A DNA stretch of 59,679 bases from Desmonostoc vinosum HA7617-LM4 (GTDB taxonomy: Bacteria; Cyanobacteriota; Cyanobacteriia; Cyanobacteriales; Nostocaceae): the NCBI GenBank assembly GCA_019359515.1, contig JAHHHC010000035.1:1-59679 (forward strand). Reading direction: 5' to 3'. Made by a program: the position numbers and the translations under genes. Each line of letters starts with the position of its first letter. The first letter of the stretch is position 1. The notes under the pieces are model-generated. The model searched no databases and was not told where the DNA came from. It saw nothing but the letters and a program-made list of their open reading frames with translations. Positions 18,106-27,368 of this stretch are shown here, piece after piece.

Positions 18106-19843
18106 CTAAAAAGCCAACATGACGCTTTGGTAAACTGACTGTTACTTTGGTTCCTTGCCCAACTTGACTGGATAAAACAATACTGCCACCATGTAACTCT
18201 ATGCAGGCTTTAGCGATCGCTAGCCCTAAACCTGTTCCTGGGATGGTGTCAACGTTACTCCCTCGACTGAAGGATTGAAATAAGTTTTGCTGATCGGCAG
18301 TGGGAATACCAATACCTTCATCTTTGATGTGAAATATTACCTGTGATTCTTTACCAATTAGGTGAAATTCTACATTGCCCCCATTTGGGGAATATTTAAT
18401 AGCATTAGAGATTAAATTTATAAATATTTGCTGCAAAAGCCCGCGATCGCCACAAAAACCTCTAATACTACCAGTTATTTGAAAAACTAATTCGTGATGT
18501 TCGGCTAATGTTTCTCGTTCTTGTTCTATGAGATCGGAGAAAAATTGCAGCAAATCAAGTGATACTGGCTTAAATTTGATTTTGTCTAACTCAATTTGGT
18601 TAACCAAAAGCATGTTATTGACAAGTTTGGACATGTACCTTGCTTTTTGGTCAATAATTTGCATAAATCTCTGTTGTTTAGACTCATCAAGTTGTTGGCT
18701 ATGTTTTAGCAGAGTTGATGCCGCCGTGAGGATGGAAGTTAGCGGTGTTCGATACTCGTGAGAGACTGTGGCTACGATTTGGGATTTAAAAGCGTTGAGT
18801 TGCTGTTCTTTCTTGAGTGCTACTTGTGTCTGAGTTAGCAATTCTGCCTGCTGGATAGCGATCGCTAGTTGCACTGAAACTTCATGAAGCATCTGTGCAT
18901 CATCAGTTTGCCACTGTCGTTCTCCTGAACTTTGCTGAGCAATTAATAAACCCCAAGGCTTGGGAGTTGACTTGCCGTTGTTGCTGAGATTGATCGGAAC
19001 CAGCAGATTCGCCTTAGTCTTAAATTGTTCTTGTAAAGTGCCATAGCAATTACTCAAGCCAGCCTCATAGATATATTGAGGATTGGAGATTGAGTACTGG
19101 GTATTGGCAAAAAAAGCAGGTGAGTAGGGAGCAGAAACCAGAGGCCCTCTTTTTTCTATCCCTAGTTCTGCTCGTTCCTCATGGTAGATATATTGACCGT
19201 GATTTTCCAAAGGAGACTCTAAGCGATCGCGCAGTACTAATGTATTGCATGACTCAATCGAGGAAGCGACTATCTCACCATTCATCTCTGACAAAAACTG
19301 ATATACAAGCACGCGATCGCACTTCAACATTTGCTGTACTTCTGATACAGCCGTATTCAGTATTTGCTCTATGTTCAAAGACTGGCGAATTCGCAAAGCC
19401 GTCATAGCTATTAGGCGCTGTCGCTCTTGAGTTTTGCTGAGTTGTGTTTGCAAGCACAACTGCTTGATAGCATTACGAACTGCTATTTGCAGTACATCTG
19501 ATTGCAGGTGTTGTTTGACCAAATAGTCTAAAGCACCCCTTTTCATCGCTTGTACCGCGACCTCTTCATCACCATGCCCTGTCAATATAATCACAGCAAC
19601 AGGGGTCTCAAATATCTCCCGCTTTAGCCGATCAAAAAGCTCTAAGCCACTCATATCAGGTAGGCAAAAATCAAGCAGAACAACATCAAAGTGCATTTCT
19701 TGACACAAAGCAATTGCGTCTTCTGCACAATCTGCCTCCAAAATTTGGTAAGACTGGTGCGGATCTTTCAAGAGATATCGACGATAAATTTTTCGATCCG
19801 CTGCACAATCATCAATAATGAGTAGCGTCCATGTGTTTAACAT
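18098..19843 (-). CDS. Hybrid sensor kinase: REC-GAF-HisKA-HATPase
   Basis: 581 residues. N-terminal receiver domain with phosphoacceptor D58 and acidic pair D11-D12; GAF domain about 165-340; dimerisation/phosphoacceptor helix with H362 (VSHEYRTPLTS); ATPase domain with N box (NLISNAIKYSPNGG), G1 (DEGIGIP) and G2 (GTGLGLAIAK). No transmembrane segment, so cytosolic. The GAF domain is of the phytochrome/cyanobacteriochrome type: C266 lies in AGLSNCYGTLQEQF, where bilin-binding proteins have Cys-His, and LLVPI plus WGLLIAQQ follow. It is probably co-transcribed with the Rcp1-like regulator at 20055, which would be its partner. Light sensing is inference. Confidence 0.88.
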   Translation of the reverse strand: MLNTWTLLIIDDCAADRKIYRRYLLKDPHQSYQILEADCAEDAIALCQEMHFDVVLLDFCLPDMSGLELFDRLKREIFETPVAVIILTGHGDEEVAVQAMKRGALDYLVKQHLQSDVLQIAVRNAIKQLCLQTQLSKTQERQRLIAMTALRIRQSLNIEQILNTAVSEVQQMLKCDRVLVYQFLSEMNGEIVASSIESCNTLVLRDRLESPLENHGQYIYHEERAELGIEKRGPLVSAPYSPAFFANTQYSISNPQYIYEAGLSNCYGTLQEQFKTKANLLVPINLSNNGKSTPKPWGLLIAQQSSGERQWQTDDAQMLHEVSVQLAIAIQQAELLTQTQVALKKEQQLNAFKSQIVATVSHEYRTPLTSILTAASTLLKHSQQLDESKQQRFMQIIDQKARYMSKLVNNMLLVNQIELDKIKFKPVSLDLLQFFSDLIEQERETLAEHHELVFQITGSIRGFCGDRGLLQQIFINLISNAIKYSPNGGNVEFHLIGKESQVIFHIKDEGIGIPTADQQNLFQSFSRGSNVDTIPGTGLGLAIAKACIELHGGSIVLSSQVGQGTKVTVSLPKRHVGFLGE

Positions 19844-20054
19844 AGAGAAGCGGGGAGCAATTTAGACTTTTGTCTATTTAGATTGTGATTTTTTAGATGA
19901 TTCTAAAGAAAATCTAAATCAATTATGAATAAAATCTAAAATTTCTTTACTAATCTTATTAGGAATGGGGAATTGGGAATTGTCTTTTGTTATTGGTTAT
20001 TTCTTCCTCATCCCCAGTCCCCAGTCCCCAGTCCCCAGTCCCCAGTCCCCCAAA

Positions 20055-20495
20055 TCAAGGCGAAATGTTAGCCTCTAGCCAATAGTTTACGAATGCTTGA
20101 ATGGTCTTTTTTAGCTCCTGAGCATCCATGGGCTTGACTAAATAGCCGTTTGCGCCTTTTTGGTAACATAATTCAATGTCTCTAGGGTTAGATGATGTAG
20201 TAAAAATTACTACGGGAATTTCCTTGAAACTTTTGTCCTGTTTTAGGCGCTCTAGAATGTCGCGACCATCAATACCTGGTAAATTCAGGTCAAGCAAAAT
20301 TACTGAAGGTTTCAGTGTTGCCTGGGAATTGCGATCGCTCCCGTTTTGATAGAGAAATTCTAAAACCTCATCCCCATTCGTACAACGATGTATGGGATTT
20401 TGGACAGACATCCGCTGCATGAGGCGTTGTAGCATCTTAAAATCTTCATTGCTGTCTTCAACAACGAGCAGCGGTTCATGAAGTTTTGTTATCAT
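20055..20495 (-). CDS. Rcp1-like single-domain response regulator
   Basis: 146 residues, a lone receiver domain with E13-D14, phosphoacceptor D69 (ILLDLNLPGIDG), T100 region (FTTSS) and K (LVKPM). The length, the EDSNED start, and the long loop before D69 are typical of the Rcp1/CheY-like partners of phytochromes. It lies 211 bases upstream of the GAF-containing kinase gene on the same strand, with STRR sequence (20000-20051) between them. That pairing supports a role as the phosphate acceptor of that kinase. Confidence 0.9.
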   Translation of the reverse strand: MITKLHEPLLVVEDSNEDFKMLQRLMQRMSVQNPIHRCTNGDEVLEFLYQNGSDRNSQATLKPSVILLDLNLPGIDGRDILERLKQDKSFKEIPVVIFTTSSNPRDIELCYQKGANGYLVKPMDAQELKKTIQAFVNYWLEANISP

Positions 20496-20719
20496 CCTGC
20501 AATCTTAAAAAAACTTAACAAAAAGAAATATTTTTAAACTATCTTACAGCGATTTTTAACCAAATGAAATACACCCAATTCCAAAAGCAGGGGGAGATGA
20601 GGATTAAAAGGAGTCTGACAGGTATAGGTTATGACAAGAACGCTTGTAAAAGATAGGAAGGACGGGATCATAAAGTAAAAATTAAATTTTTGTAGTAGCG
20701 CGAGATGGTTAAAATAGTA

Positions 20720-20871
20720 AGGATATTTGAAAAGTTTTGGGCGAATATAATTCGCTACTACACAAGCGAAGTCCACCTCCTTTGGAAAACACGGAAAATC
20801 GAGTTATTGAAACCCACGGAGGTGGGTTTTGTCTATATAGTCGCGATTTCTAATCGCCGGGGTTAGTATTA
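20720..20871 (+). mobile_element. MITE family B, truncated copy
   Basis: About 150 bases nearly identical to 35832-35988: GGATATTTGAAAAGTTTTGGG at the left in outline, an AATATAATTCG block, the hairpin CCCACGGAGGTGGG, and ends at GGGGTTAGTATTA. The right terminal inverted repeat found in the full copy is missing. It stops nine bases before the start codon of the gene at 20881, so it forms that gene's whole upstream region. The remainder of the 385-base gap upstream holds nothing I recognise. Confidence 0.8.
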
Positions 20872-20880
20872 TCTTAAATC

Positions 20881-21249
20881 ATGAATCAACCATCAAGCTT
20901 GCAGGTTAAATACAAAAAAATCTTTCCTATTTTTATGTTAGCGGCTAGTATCTTTATACTTTATGTAACCTTAGTTGCAGGATTTACACTAAATAGCATC
21001 ACAGGTTTAGTACTTTTAGTTGTAAGTATTTTGATGTTGACACGCAATATAGCGGTAATTACACCAAACGAAATTCAGATGATGAATTTATTAGGAATGA
21101 CATTGAAAACATATTCCTATACCCCTGACCAAATTGTCATTACAAATAACAGTATTATTATTAATAATAAAAAAGTGCTTTCAACATTATGGGCAGATAT
21201 CAACATTAAAGAAGTAAGAAAATTGGTATTACAGACAGAAGATGAATAG
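20881..21249 (+). CDS. Small two-helix membrane protein of unknown function
   Basis: 122 residues: two hydrophobic segments (about 14-34 and 38-55) followed by a cytosolic or periplasmic domain of beta-strand character (ITPNEIQMMNLLG, then IVITNNSIIINNKKVLS), which resembles a minimal PH-like domain as in bPH_2/YdbT-type proteins. No ribosome site is evident; the truncated MITE B ends nine bases upstream. A short GGGGACGCGG repeat follows the stop. No function can be assigned. Confidence 0.6.
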   Translation: MNQPSSLQVKYKKIFPIFMLAASIFILYVTLVAGFTLNSITGLVLLVVSILMLTRNIAVITPNEIQMMNLLGMTLKTYSYTPDQIVITNNSIIINNKKVLSTLWADINIKEVRKLVLQTEDE

Positions 21250-21405
21250 GGACTGGGGACACGGGGACACGGGGACGCGGGGACACGGGGACGCGGAGAA
21301 ATTTTCTCCCTCATCTCTCGGTTGGTGAGTTTCGGCTACGCGGAAATCGAGTGAAGTCGAGATTCAACTACCGCGAAGTCGAACCACATCCCCTCTCTTA
21401 GCTAA

Positions 21406-22134
21406 CTAAGCAGCACAATCAAATAGCATAGTAGTCATATACCGCTCTGTCCATTCTGAGCCAAAGGATTTTTCTAAAACCCGGCGAGTTTTATCATTTT
21501 GTTGCTGCCTAGTGCAATAATATCTTTGTCCTGCTAGTATTTTTGCTACCTCCAGACGCGAAGTTAAAGGATTTGTTGTACTGGCAATTTGACAATGTAA
21601 TGTTAAAAATTCCCGAACTTGTGTTAAAAAAGCCTCTTCTTCCTGAGTACCGACGGGACGTACAAACAAACAAAATTCCGAGAAAATATCGCCCCACTGA
21701 GGCAAGGCACGTGGTTGAGAAAACTCTGGTTTAGAAAGTGCCGATAAAGCAGTATAGTAACTCTTTGGTAAAGACCGATCTACATTGATTGGAGATAAAT
21801 CAGCGATCGCTGCACTAATACTATCTCGCCCTCCCACTAAATCTGAACCAAAAATTGGTAATGCATATTCAGGATTAGGGAACATCACACAATGGAGAAT
21901 ATCTAACGATTTGCCTAACTGAGCTAGTTCTAAGTGGAGTTTCCGAAACTGCGGTGTTTGGTAACAGTGATTTTCGATAATCAGCCGCTCCCCTTCCAAG
22001 CAACCCTCAACATAACCTAAATCATCTGGAACCAAGTAGGGAGATAAATCTAGGTATTTCTGCCAAATTTCTTCAATACAGTTTGCTAACTTGTGAATTA
22101 GAGGATTTTGACGCGATCGCAATGGCGTTTGCAT
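21406..22134 (-). CDS. pcyA: Phycocyanobilin:ferredoxin oxidoreductase
   Basis: 242 residues, the normal PcyA length. Using an offset of seven to the Synechocystis enzyme, the catalytic residues are all present: E69 (E76), H81 (H88) in LDILHCVMFP and D98 (D105) in IFGSDLVGG. PcyA reduces biliverdin IXalpha in two two-electron steps with ferredoxin to 3Z-phycocyanobilin, the chromophore of phycobiliproteins, phytochromes and cyanobacteriochromes. It stands alone between STRR regions. Two kinases with bilin-lyase-type GAF domains lie within 8 kb on either side. Confidence 0.96.
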   Translation of the reverse strand: MQTPLRSRQNPLIHKLANCIEEIWQKYLDLSPYLVPDDLGYVEGCLEGERLIIENHCYQTPQFRKLHLELAQLGKSLDILHCVMFPNPEYALPIFGSDLVGGRDSISAAIADLSPINVDRSLPKSYYTALSALSKPEFSQPRALPQWGDIFSEFCLFVRPVGTQEEEAFLTQVREFLTLHCQIASTTNPLTSRLEVAKILAGQRYYCTRQQQNDKTRRVLEKSFGSEWTERYMTTMLFDCAA

Positions 22135-22217
22135 AGATTTAGGTATACGCTTCTATTTGAGTAAAATCTTTATATCCTTACATTGGCGCATCATCCGTGC
22201 AAAATGTGTGCAAATTG

Positions 22218-22371
22218 TCTGAGGGAATGAGGGAGTGGGGAGTGGAGGGATGAGGGGAATGAGGAGGGTGAGGGAGACGCGGGGACGCGGGGACGCGGAG
22301 AATAATCAATGACAATTCCCCAGTCCCCAGTCCCCAATCCCCAATCCCCAATCCCCAATCCCCAATCCCCA
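22218..22371. repeat. STRR arrays upstream of pcyA
   Basis: GAGTGGG and GACGCGGGG units are followed by ten CCCCAGT/CCCCAAT heptamers. They lie in the 706-base gap between pcyA and the pentapeptide gene at 22841, which also contains the hairpin pair at 22448-22527. Confidence 0.85.
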
Positions 22372-22447
22372 AAAAATTTTCCCACTTTTTCCGGAGAGTC
22401 TCAAGCTCTGGCTGTAGTCAATTACATACTGAAACTCTATACCGAAC

Positions 22448-22527
22448 ATGGGGCAACATATATATCTGGCCCCTATATAAACCTCCTCTTATTAAACACT
22501 GCTCTGGCCTGCCCCAGAGCAGTTTTT
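22448..22527 (+). ncRNA. Candidate small RNA with two hairpins and an intrinsic terminator
   Basis: A first stem ATGGGGC/GCCCCTAT (22448-22476) is followed by an A/C/U-rich stretch containing ACCTCCTC (22480-22487), then a perfect 9-bp stem CTGCTCTGG/CCAGAGCAG (22499-22522) and TTTTT: a textbook rho-independent terminator with no gene ending before it. A weak promoter (TATACC at 22439-22444) lies just upstream. The architecture resembles Yfr1-type RNAs, but the conserved Yfr1 core is not matched. Transcription is not proven. Confidence 0.5.
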
Positions 22528-22840
22528 CGTTTACGAAAAAAGTCAAGTACCCTACGGAAAGTCTTCTCTACAAGACGCCCAACAAAACCGGACTTCGTTT
22601 GTTCTTGCTCCGATAGGAGAAGATTGCCCGCAAGTGGCATCAAATAATCTTTATTTCTGAAGGTAGGTAGAAACCTTTGTGGGTGGTTTATTTTTCCCTA
22701 TTCCCTATTTCCTCTTCTCTTTCATAGTATGTATAAATTTTTATTCTCTGAATCTTAACTCAGGAAGATTGCACTGCACACCGGAAAATAGCATACTCAA
22801 TATATATCAGAGTATCAATCCAAGCGTCTGCTAGACCACC

Positions 22841-24430
22841 ATGACCAACGACTTTTCCAAGCAAAATCTCAGAGGTCATTCCTTTAAACGTCAAGACTTA
22901 ACTGGTGCTGATTTTAGCTATGCAGATATTAGAGGTGTAGATTTTACTGGTGCTAATCTCAAAGAAGCCAAATTCATTGGTGCTAAAACTGGACTGCGAT
23001 ATCAATGGACGATGGGGTTAGTACTCATCTCACGCTTAATCTCAAGAATATCAAAAGCTTTTTCGGCATATATTGACTATTTATCATCGTTTAATTTTTA
23101 CAATTCTACTGCTAACAACTTTTATGCGGGTGTTGTTTGTTTAGTTTTGCTGACAATCTTCTGGGTGTTCACTGTCAATAAAGGCATTGTGGTGGGTTTT
23201 GCAGCTTTTGTTATAGCTGTGGTTGGAGCTTTTGTTTTTGCCAAAGCCTTAGCTAAAGTAGGAATCCAAGCCGGAGCAAGAGCTATTACTGGAGCTGTAG
23301 CTTTTGCATTTGCCTTTGCGACAGTAGGAATTTTAGCTTTATTTTTTATCAATGCTGGATTCTTGGCTTTTGCCGCAGCGCTGCTGATTTTTTACATTGG
23401 ATGGCGTGCTTTGAAGGGAGATGAGAGACAGGCTTGGACTCGCTCGTTTGAAATTATTTTTGCTGCTACAAGAGGTACAAGCTTTCGTGATGCAGATTTA
23501 ACAGATGCAGATTTTACCAGAGCTACTCTCAAGAATACAGATTTTAGCAATTCAATTCTGACTCGTACTTGTTTTCACCAAGCTATAATACTGTCTTTTG
23601 TTTGTCCCGGCGCAACTTACTTGGGACACACACAAATACGTAATTTGTTAGTTACGGGACAAGGGCAAGGTCAAAATTTTGACTATCAAGACCTCTGGGG
23701 AATTAATCTCAAAGGAGCTAATCTCACGGATGCTAGCTTCGTTGGTGCAGATTTAAGTAAGGCTAATTTACATAAAGCTAATTTATCTAGAGCAAAGTTA
23801 GTAAAAACGCAATTGAACGGTACTGATTTGACAGATGCTACTGTCACCGGAGCCTATATTGAAGACTGGGGTATTACCAAAGACACTAAATTTGATGGGG
23901 TGAAATGTGAATACATTTATACATGCTTACCCACTTCAGAAAACCCTCATCCCTTTCGTAAACCTTACAATAGCCAGAAAACTTTTGTAGACGGTGAATT
24001 TTGTGATTTGATCGAGCAAATTTTTGACACCCTCGACCTCTACCACCAGGGTAATAATATACATGCGATCGCCACTTCACACCAGCAAAATGTTCGCAAT
24101 CAAATACAAAGGCAACCAAGTGTAAATACTGAAGCATTCCTCACTCAAGATGACATTGGCAAGTTATTGGCAGAACTCGAAACTTTAATTCAAGGAGCAG
24201 AACTACCAGCCGATATCCAAGAAGAAGTAATTGAAGACTTAAGAGCAACCAAGAAAGCAATAGACAAAAAAGAACCAAATATCATCCGAGCATTAGACCG
24301 TTTAACAAACGTAGCAGAAATAATTGAAACGGCTGCTAATACTGTAGATGTTAATCAAAAACTCTGGTACACAGCTATGCCGATTATTGCCAAAGTTACT
24401 AACTTTCTAAGTGCTGCTGTGAACCCATAA
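22841..24430 (+). CDS. Pentapeptide-repeat membrane protein
   Basis: 529 residues. Pentapeptide repeats (A[D/N]LXX) occur at about 8-50, then four or five transmembrane helices (about 90-190), a second and third block of repeats (about 210-250 and 278-330), and a helical C-terminal region that includes a long charged helix (LAELETLIQGAELPADIQEE) and ends in a hydrophobic stretch. Pentapeptide repeats fold into a right-handed beta helix; here they would lie on the cytoplasmic side of a membrane core. The C-terminal part is conserved in other cyanobacterial proteins of this group, but no activity is known to me. Confidence 0.82.
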   Translation: MTNDFSKQNLRGHSFKRQDLTGADFSYADIRGVDFTGANLKEAKFIGAKTGLRYQWTMGLVLISRLISRISKAFSAYIDYLSSFNFYNSTANNFYAGVVCLVLLTIFWVFTVNKGIVVGFAAFVIAVVGAFVFAKALAKVGIQAGARAITGAVAFAFAFATVGILALFFINAGFLAFAAALLIFYIGWRALKGDERQAWTRSFEIIFAATRGTSFRDADLTDADFTRATLKNTDFSNSILTRTCFHQAIILSFVCPGATYLGHTQIRNLLVTGQGQGQNFDYQDLWGINLKGANLTDASFVGADLSKANLHKANLSRAKLVKTQLNGTDLTDATVTGAYIEDWGITKDTKFDGVKCEYIYTCLPTSENPHPFRKPYNSQKTFVDGEFCDLIEQIFDTLDLYHQGNNIHAIATSHQQNVRNQIQRQPSVNTEAFLTQDDIGKLLAELETLIQGAELPADIQEEVIEDLRATKKAIDKKEPNIIRALDRLTNVAEIIETAANTVDVNQKLWYTAMPIIAKVTNFLSAAVNP

Positions 24431-24497
24431 ACTCACCCAAATAAGTGAACAATGTTCATGTTTGCTATTTTGAACATATTCAACCAGAATACTGGGT

Positions 24498-26447
24498 TTA
24501 GCTGGCCCAAGTTCGCGCTCGCTGTAAACGATTGCGAATGCGGTTTGCCAAATCTATGCCCATCACTGGTTTACACAAGTAATCGTCAGCACCTAGAGTA
24601 AAAGCTTGATTTTGAGTTGTTGCATCTGTGAGGGCACTGACAAATAGAACTGGTAATCGCCGCCAACACACATCACTCCGTAAGACTTGGCATAATTCCA
24701 ATCCATTAATTTGTGGCATATTGACATCTAACACCAGTACATCAGGTATTACAGCTTGTAATACTGTCCAGAATTGTTGCGGTTCTGCAAGGGTTGTAAC
24801 TTTAAATCCCCAAGGATTGAGTAGTGATGGCAGAGTGTGTAACCAATCACGATCATCGTCTACAATCATGACCTTTGGTTCTAGAACTGAGCCACTCAGC
24901 AATTGTGTTACAGCTGCGATCGCATCTTCGGGAGCAATAGATGGTTCCAAAAGGATTTTCCCACCCCGCCGCACTATTTCCAAGCGATTAATAAAATCGC
25001 TGCGATCGCCCACAACCAAAATTGGCAAGTCGGTGTAACTTTGCGTCAAGTTTTGCAAATATTCCAGAAAGTTTGTTGCTTGTGTCTGTGGGGCGAGCAA
25101 AAGCAGCATTGCTTGGGGAAATTGACTACCGTACTCAGGGATTAACCTAGAGTTTAACCAGGTTCTAGCCATCTCAATTGTCGGTGCAATCGCTGTATTA
25201 ATCCCCCGATTTGATGCAACAGTAACTAAAGATTGGGTAAAGTGGGAATCTTGACCGACAATCAACAACAGTGGTGAATGTTCAGAAGGCGACTGCAAGC
25301 CAGGAATTAAGGTATTGTCTTGGATTTCTCGTTTTAAGGCGTTCACCAAAGTTTCCAGTAATACTGCCTGTTGTGGTTGCAAAAGTTTATGACTTTCTAG
25401 TAAATTCTCTAGTTGTCGTGCCAATTGCATTCCCTTTATGAGTCCAAAAGTTCCTAGAGTTCCTGCTAGTTTGTGAGCAGTTTGTTGAGCATGTGCTTGC
25501 AGTTGATGATCTAGTGAATCAGCTTGTAAGTCTTTTACAGTCTGAGATAGTACCGTCAATTGTTCAAGACTTTTTGGTCTGCTAACTGCCCAAGTCTCAT
25601 TGAGAAATGCTAGATATTTAGCTTGTTGCTCAGGATGGCGTTCTGTTGAACTCACACATGGGGTATTCCCCATACTTCGACTGCTCCTATCAAAGACGCT
25701 CTTGCTGGCTTGCTTAAGCATACGCTCAGTACAAGTTCCCAATTCCCCATTCCCTTGAATTTTCGCTTCTTGGTTGGGCGCTTTTAAGTAATAACCACGC
25801 CCTGGCATTGTTGCAATAAAATCAGGAGATGCACCTACTGCTACCAGCTTATGACGCAACCGCCTAATATGCGATCGCACAGTTGCCTCAGCGGGAAATT
25901 CCTCTGATGACCATAATCTGTCCAAAATCTCACCAGTACTAAACACATGCTGGCTATCCCACAACAAGAGTTCTAGCAATCTATATTCTTTAGCTGTCAG
26001 ACATAAAGGTTGACCATCATAAGTTACTTCACAAGTACTTGGGTTGAGCAGTAAATCTCCCCAAGTCAGTAACGGAAAGGGGTTGACGCTACTACGGCGC
26101 AACAATGCTCGAATTCGAGCAATTAGTTCTAACCGATCAAAAGGTTTAACTACATAGTCATCTGCGCCTGCATCAAATCCTCTAACTTTAGCGGTACTAG
26201 TATCCTGAGATGTTAGTAAAAGAATTGGTGTAGTGTATCCTTCTGCTCGAAAATGTTGGCATAAACTAATACCATCTAACTTGGGCAACATAATGTCCAA
26301 CACCATCAAATCATACTCAAATGTTGAACCATAATTCCAACCCATTTCACCATCTTTGACGGTATCTACGACATAGTTATGTGCTACCAAGCTCTTTGTT
26401 AAAACAGTAATTAGTGCTTCATCATCTTCCACCAGCAATATTTTCAT
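24498..26447 (-). CDS. Multidomain response regulator REC-wHTH-HPt-REC-REC
   Basis: 649 residues: OmpR-type receiver with D51 (VLDIMLPKLDG), winged-helix DNA-binding domain about 128-222, HPt domain with H325 (AHKLAGTLG), a second receiver-like domain about 395-510 that has lost its aspartate pocket (LLLLAPQTQ), and a final receiver with D574 (VLDVNMPQING) and K (CKPV). A phosphorelay node joined to a transcription factor, so the same polypeptide could take phosphate and act on DNA. Residues about 231-264, between wHTH and HPt, are encoded by intergenic-type repeat sequence. It follows the kinase at 27369 and the CheY-like gene at 26937 on the same strand. Confidence 0.88.
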   Translation of the reverse strand: MKILLVEDDEALITVLTKSLVAHNYVVDTVKDGEMGWNYGSTFEYDLMVLDIMLPKLDGISLCQHFRAEGYTTPILLLTSQDTSTAKVRGFDAGADDYVVKPFDRLELIARIRALLRRSSVNPFPLLTWGDLLLNPSTCEVTYDGQPLCLTAKEYRLLELLLWDSQHVFSTGEILDRLWSSEEFPAEATVRSHIRRLRHKLVAVGASPDFIATMPGRGYYLKAPNQEAKIQGNGELGTCTERMLKQASKSVFDRSSRSMGNTPCVSSTERHPEQQAKYLAFLNETWAVSRPKSLEQLTVLSQTVKDLQADSLDHQLQAHAQQTAHKLAGTLGTFGLIKGMQLARQLENLLESHKLLQPQQAVLLETLVNALKREIQDNTLIPGLQSPSEHSPLLLIVGQDSHFTQSLVTVASNRGINTAIAPTIEMARTWLNSRLIPEYGSQFPQAMLLLLAPQTQATNFLEYLQNLTQSYTDLPILVVGDRSDFINRLEIVRRGGKILLEPSIAPEDAIAAVTQLLSGSVLEPKVMIVDDDRDWLHTLPSLLNPWGFKVTTLAEPQQFWTVLQAVIPDVLVLDVNMPQINGLELCQVLRSDVCWRRLPVLFVSALTDATTQNQAFTLGADDYLCKPVMGIDLANRIRNRLQRARTWAS

Positions 26448-26536
26448 ATAGGAATCCTATTTGATTTTTGAAAAAATCAGTACATTCCAAAAGACTTCTT
26501 CCCTACTTTTTTAGTATTTTCTGTCAATGCATAAGT

Positions 26537-26610
26537 CCTATAGCAATCATAAATCATTCGTGATAACTAAAATCCCCGACTTTTTTGGGAAGTCGGGGAT
26601 CTAGATAACG
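26537..26610 (+). repeat. Hairpin repeat (TATAGCAATC ... ATCCCCGACTT)
   Basis: TATAGCAATCATAAATCATT is followed by a strong stem ATCCCCGACTT/AAGTCGGGGAT. The same element occurs inverted at 54600-54672, and a degenerate one at 34403-34442. The 488-base gap it lies in also contains a GCGCCTCTGCGCCTCTGCG repeat and GCGTAGCGGGGCGTAGC units at 26730-26795; no gene is visible. Confidence 0.75.
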
Positions 26611-26936
26611 CGGATTCTTACAAATCAGATAGAATTTTCACAATTGGAGAAATAAAATTGTAGTTAAAAAAATGTGGCGTTGCTGAATCATAGGATGAAA
26701 TATGATAGATTGAAATCTCAAACTCTTTATTCTCTCTGCGCCTCTGCGCCTCTGCGTGTTAGCGTAGCGGGGCGTAGCGGGGCGTAGCCCGATAAATCAT
26801 CCTGCAATTATGCAACGCCAAAAATGTTGATTGAAGAAAGAGAAATCACTTTATGTATCGATGAATTGCTGATTTTTTTTCACTTCAAGTAACAGAAGAA
26901 GTATCAGTACAAGTTCCCCATTTCTCGTTCTCAAAA

Positions 26937-27314
26937 CTAGATCTGCCAATGCAGAATCCTGGCAATTTGATCTGGTAGATCAAGCGAATTGAAAGGTTTA
27001 GTAATCACACCACTGACACCCAAATCATTAAACTGTCGCTTTTCTGATGTCTGTGCTTTGGCAGTTAAAAAAATAACTGGGATGTGTTCAGTTTCGGGAT
27101 GCGATTGTAGGGCTTTAAAAGTAGCAATGCCATCCATATCGGGCATCATCACATCCAACAGAATAACATCAGGTTGTTCGGTTTGAGCAGTTTCGATACC
27201 TGTAGGCCCTGAACTGGCAGTCATTACATCCCAACCTACTGCCATGTGGATGCCAAATTGCACGACTTTTTGAATTGTTTCTTCATCATCAATAAATAAA
27301 ACTCGTTTAGTCAT
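26937..27314 (-). CDS. CheY-like single-domain response regulator
   Basis: 125 residues, one receiver domain: D9-D10, phosphoacceptor D54 (ILLDVMMPDMDG), T (FLTAKAQ) and K (ITKPF). It starts 54 bases downstream of the PAS/GAF kinase stop on the same strand, so the two form an operon and it is the likely first phosphate acceptor. It has no output domain and would pass phosphate on, plausibly to the HPt of the regulator at 24498. Confidence 0.93.
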   Translation of the reverse strand: MTKRVLFIDDEETIQKVVQFGIHMAVGWDVMTASSGPTGIETAQTEQPDVILLDVMMPDMDGIATFKALQSHPETEHIPVIFLTAKAQTSEKRQFNDLGVSGVITKPFNSLDLPDQIARILHWQI

Positions 27315-27368
27315 ATCAGTTATCTAATTAAATAATTCGTAATTCGTAATTAAAGGGAACGTTCCCTT

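Noticed and set aside
22448-22527. Identification as Yfr1
   Set aside because: The two-hairpin layout is similar, but the conserved unpaired Yfr1 core is not present, and Yfr1 normally lies in another context.
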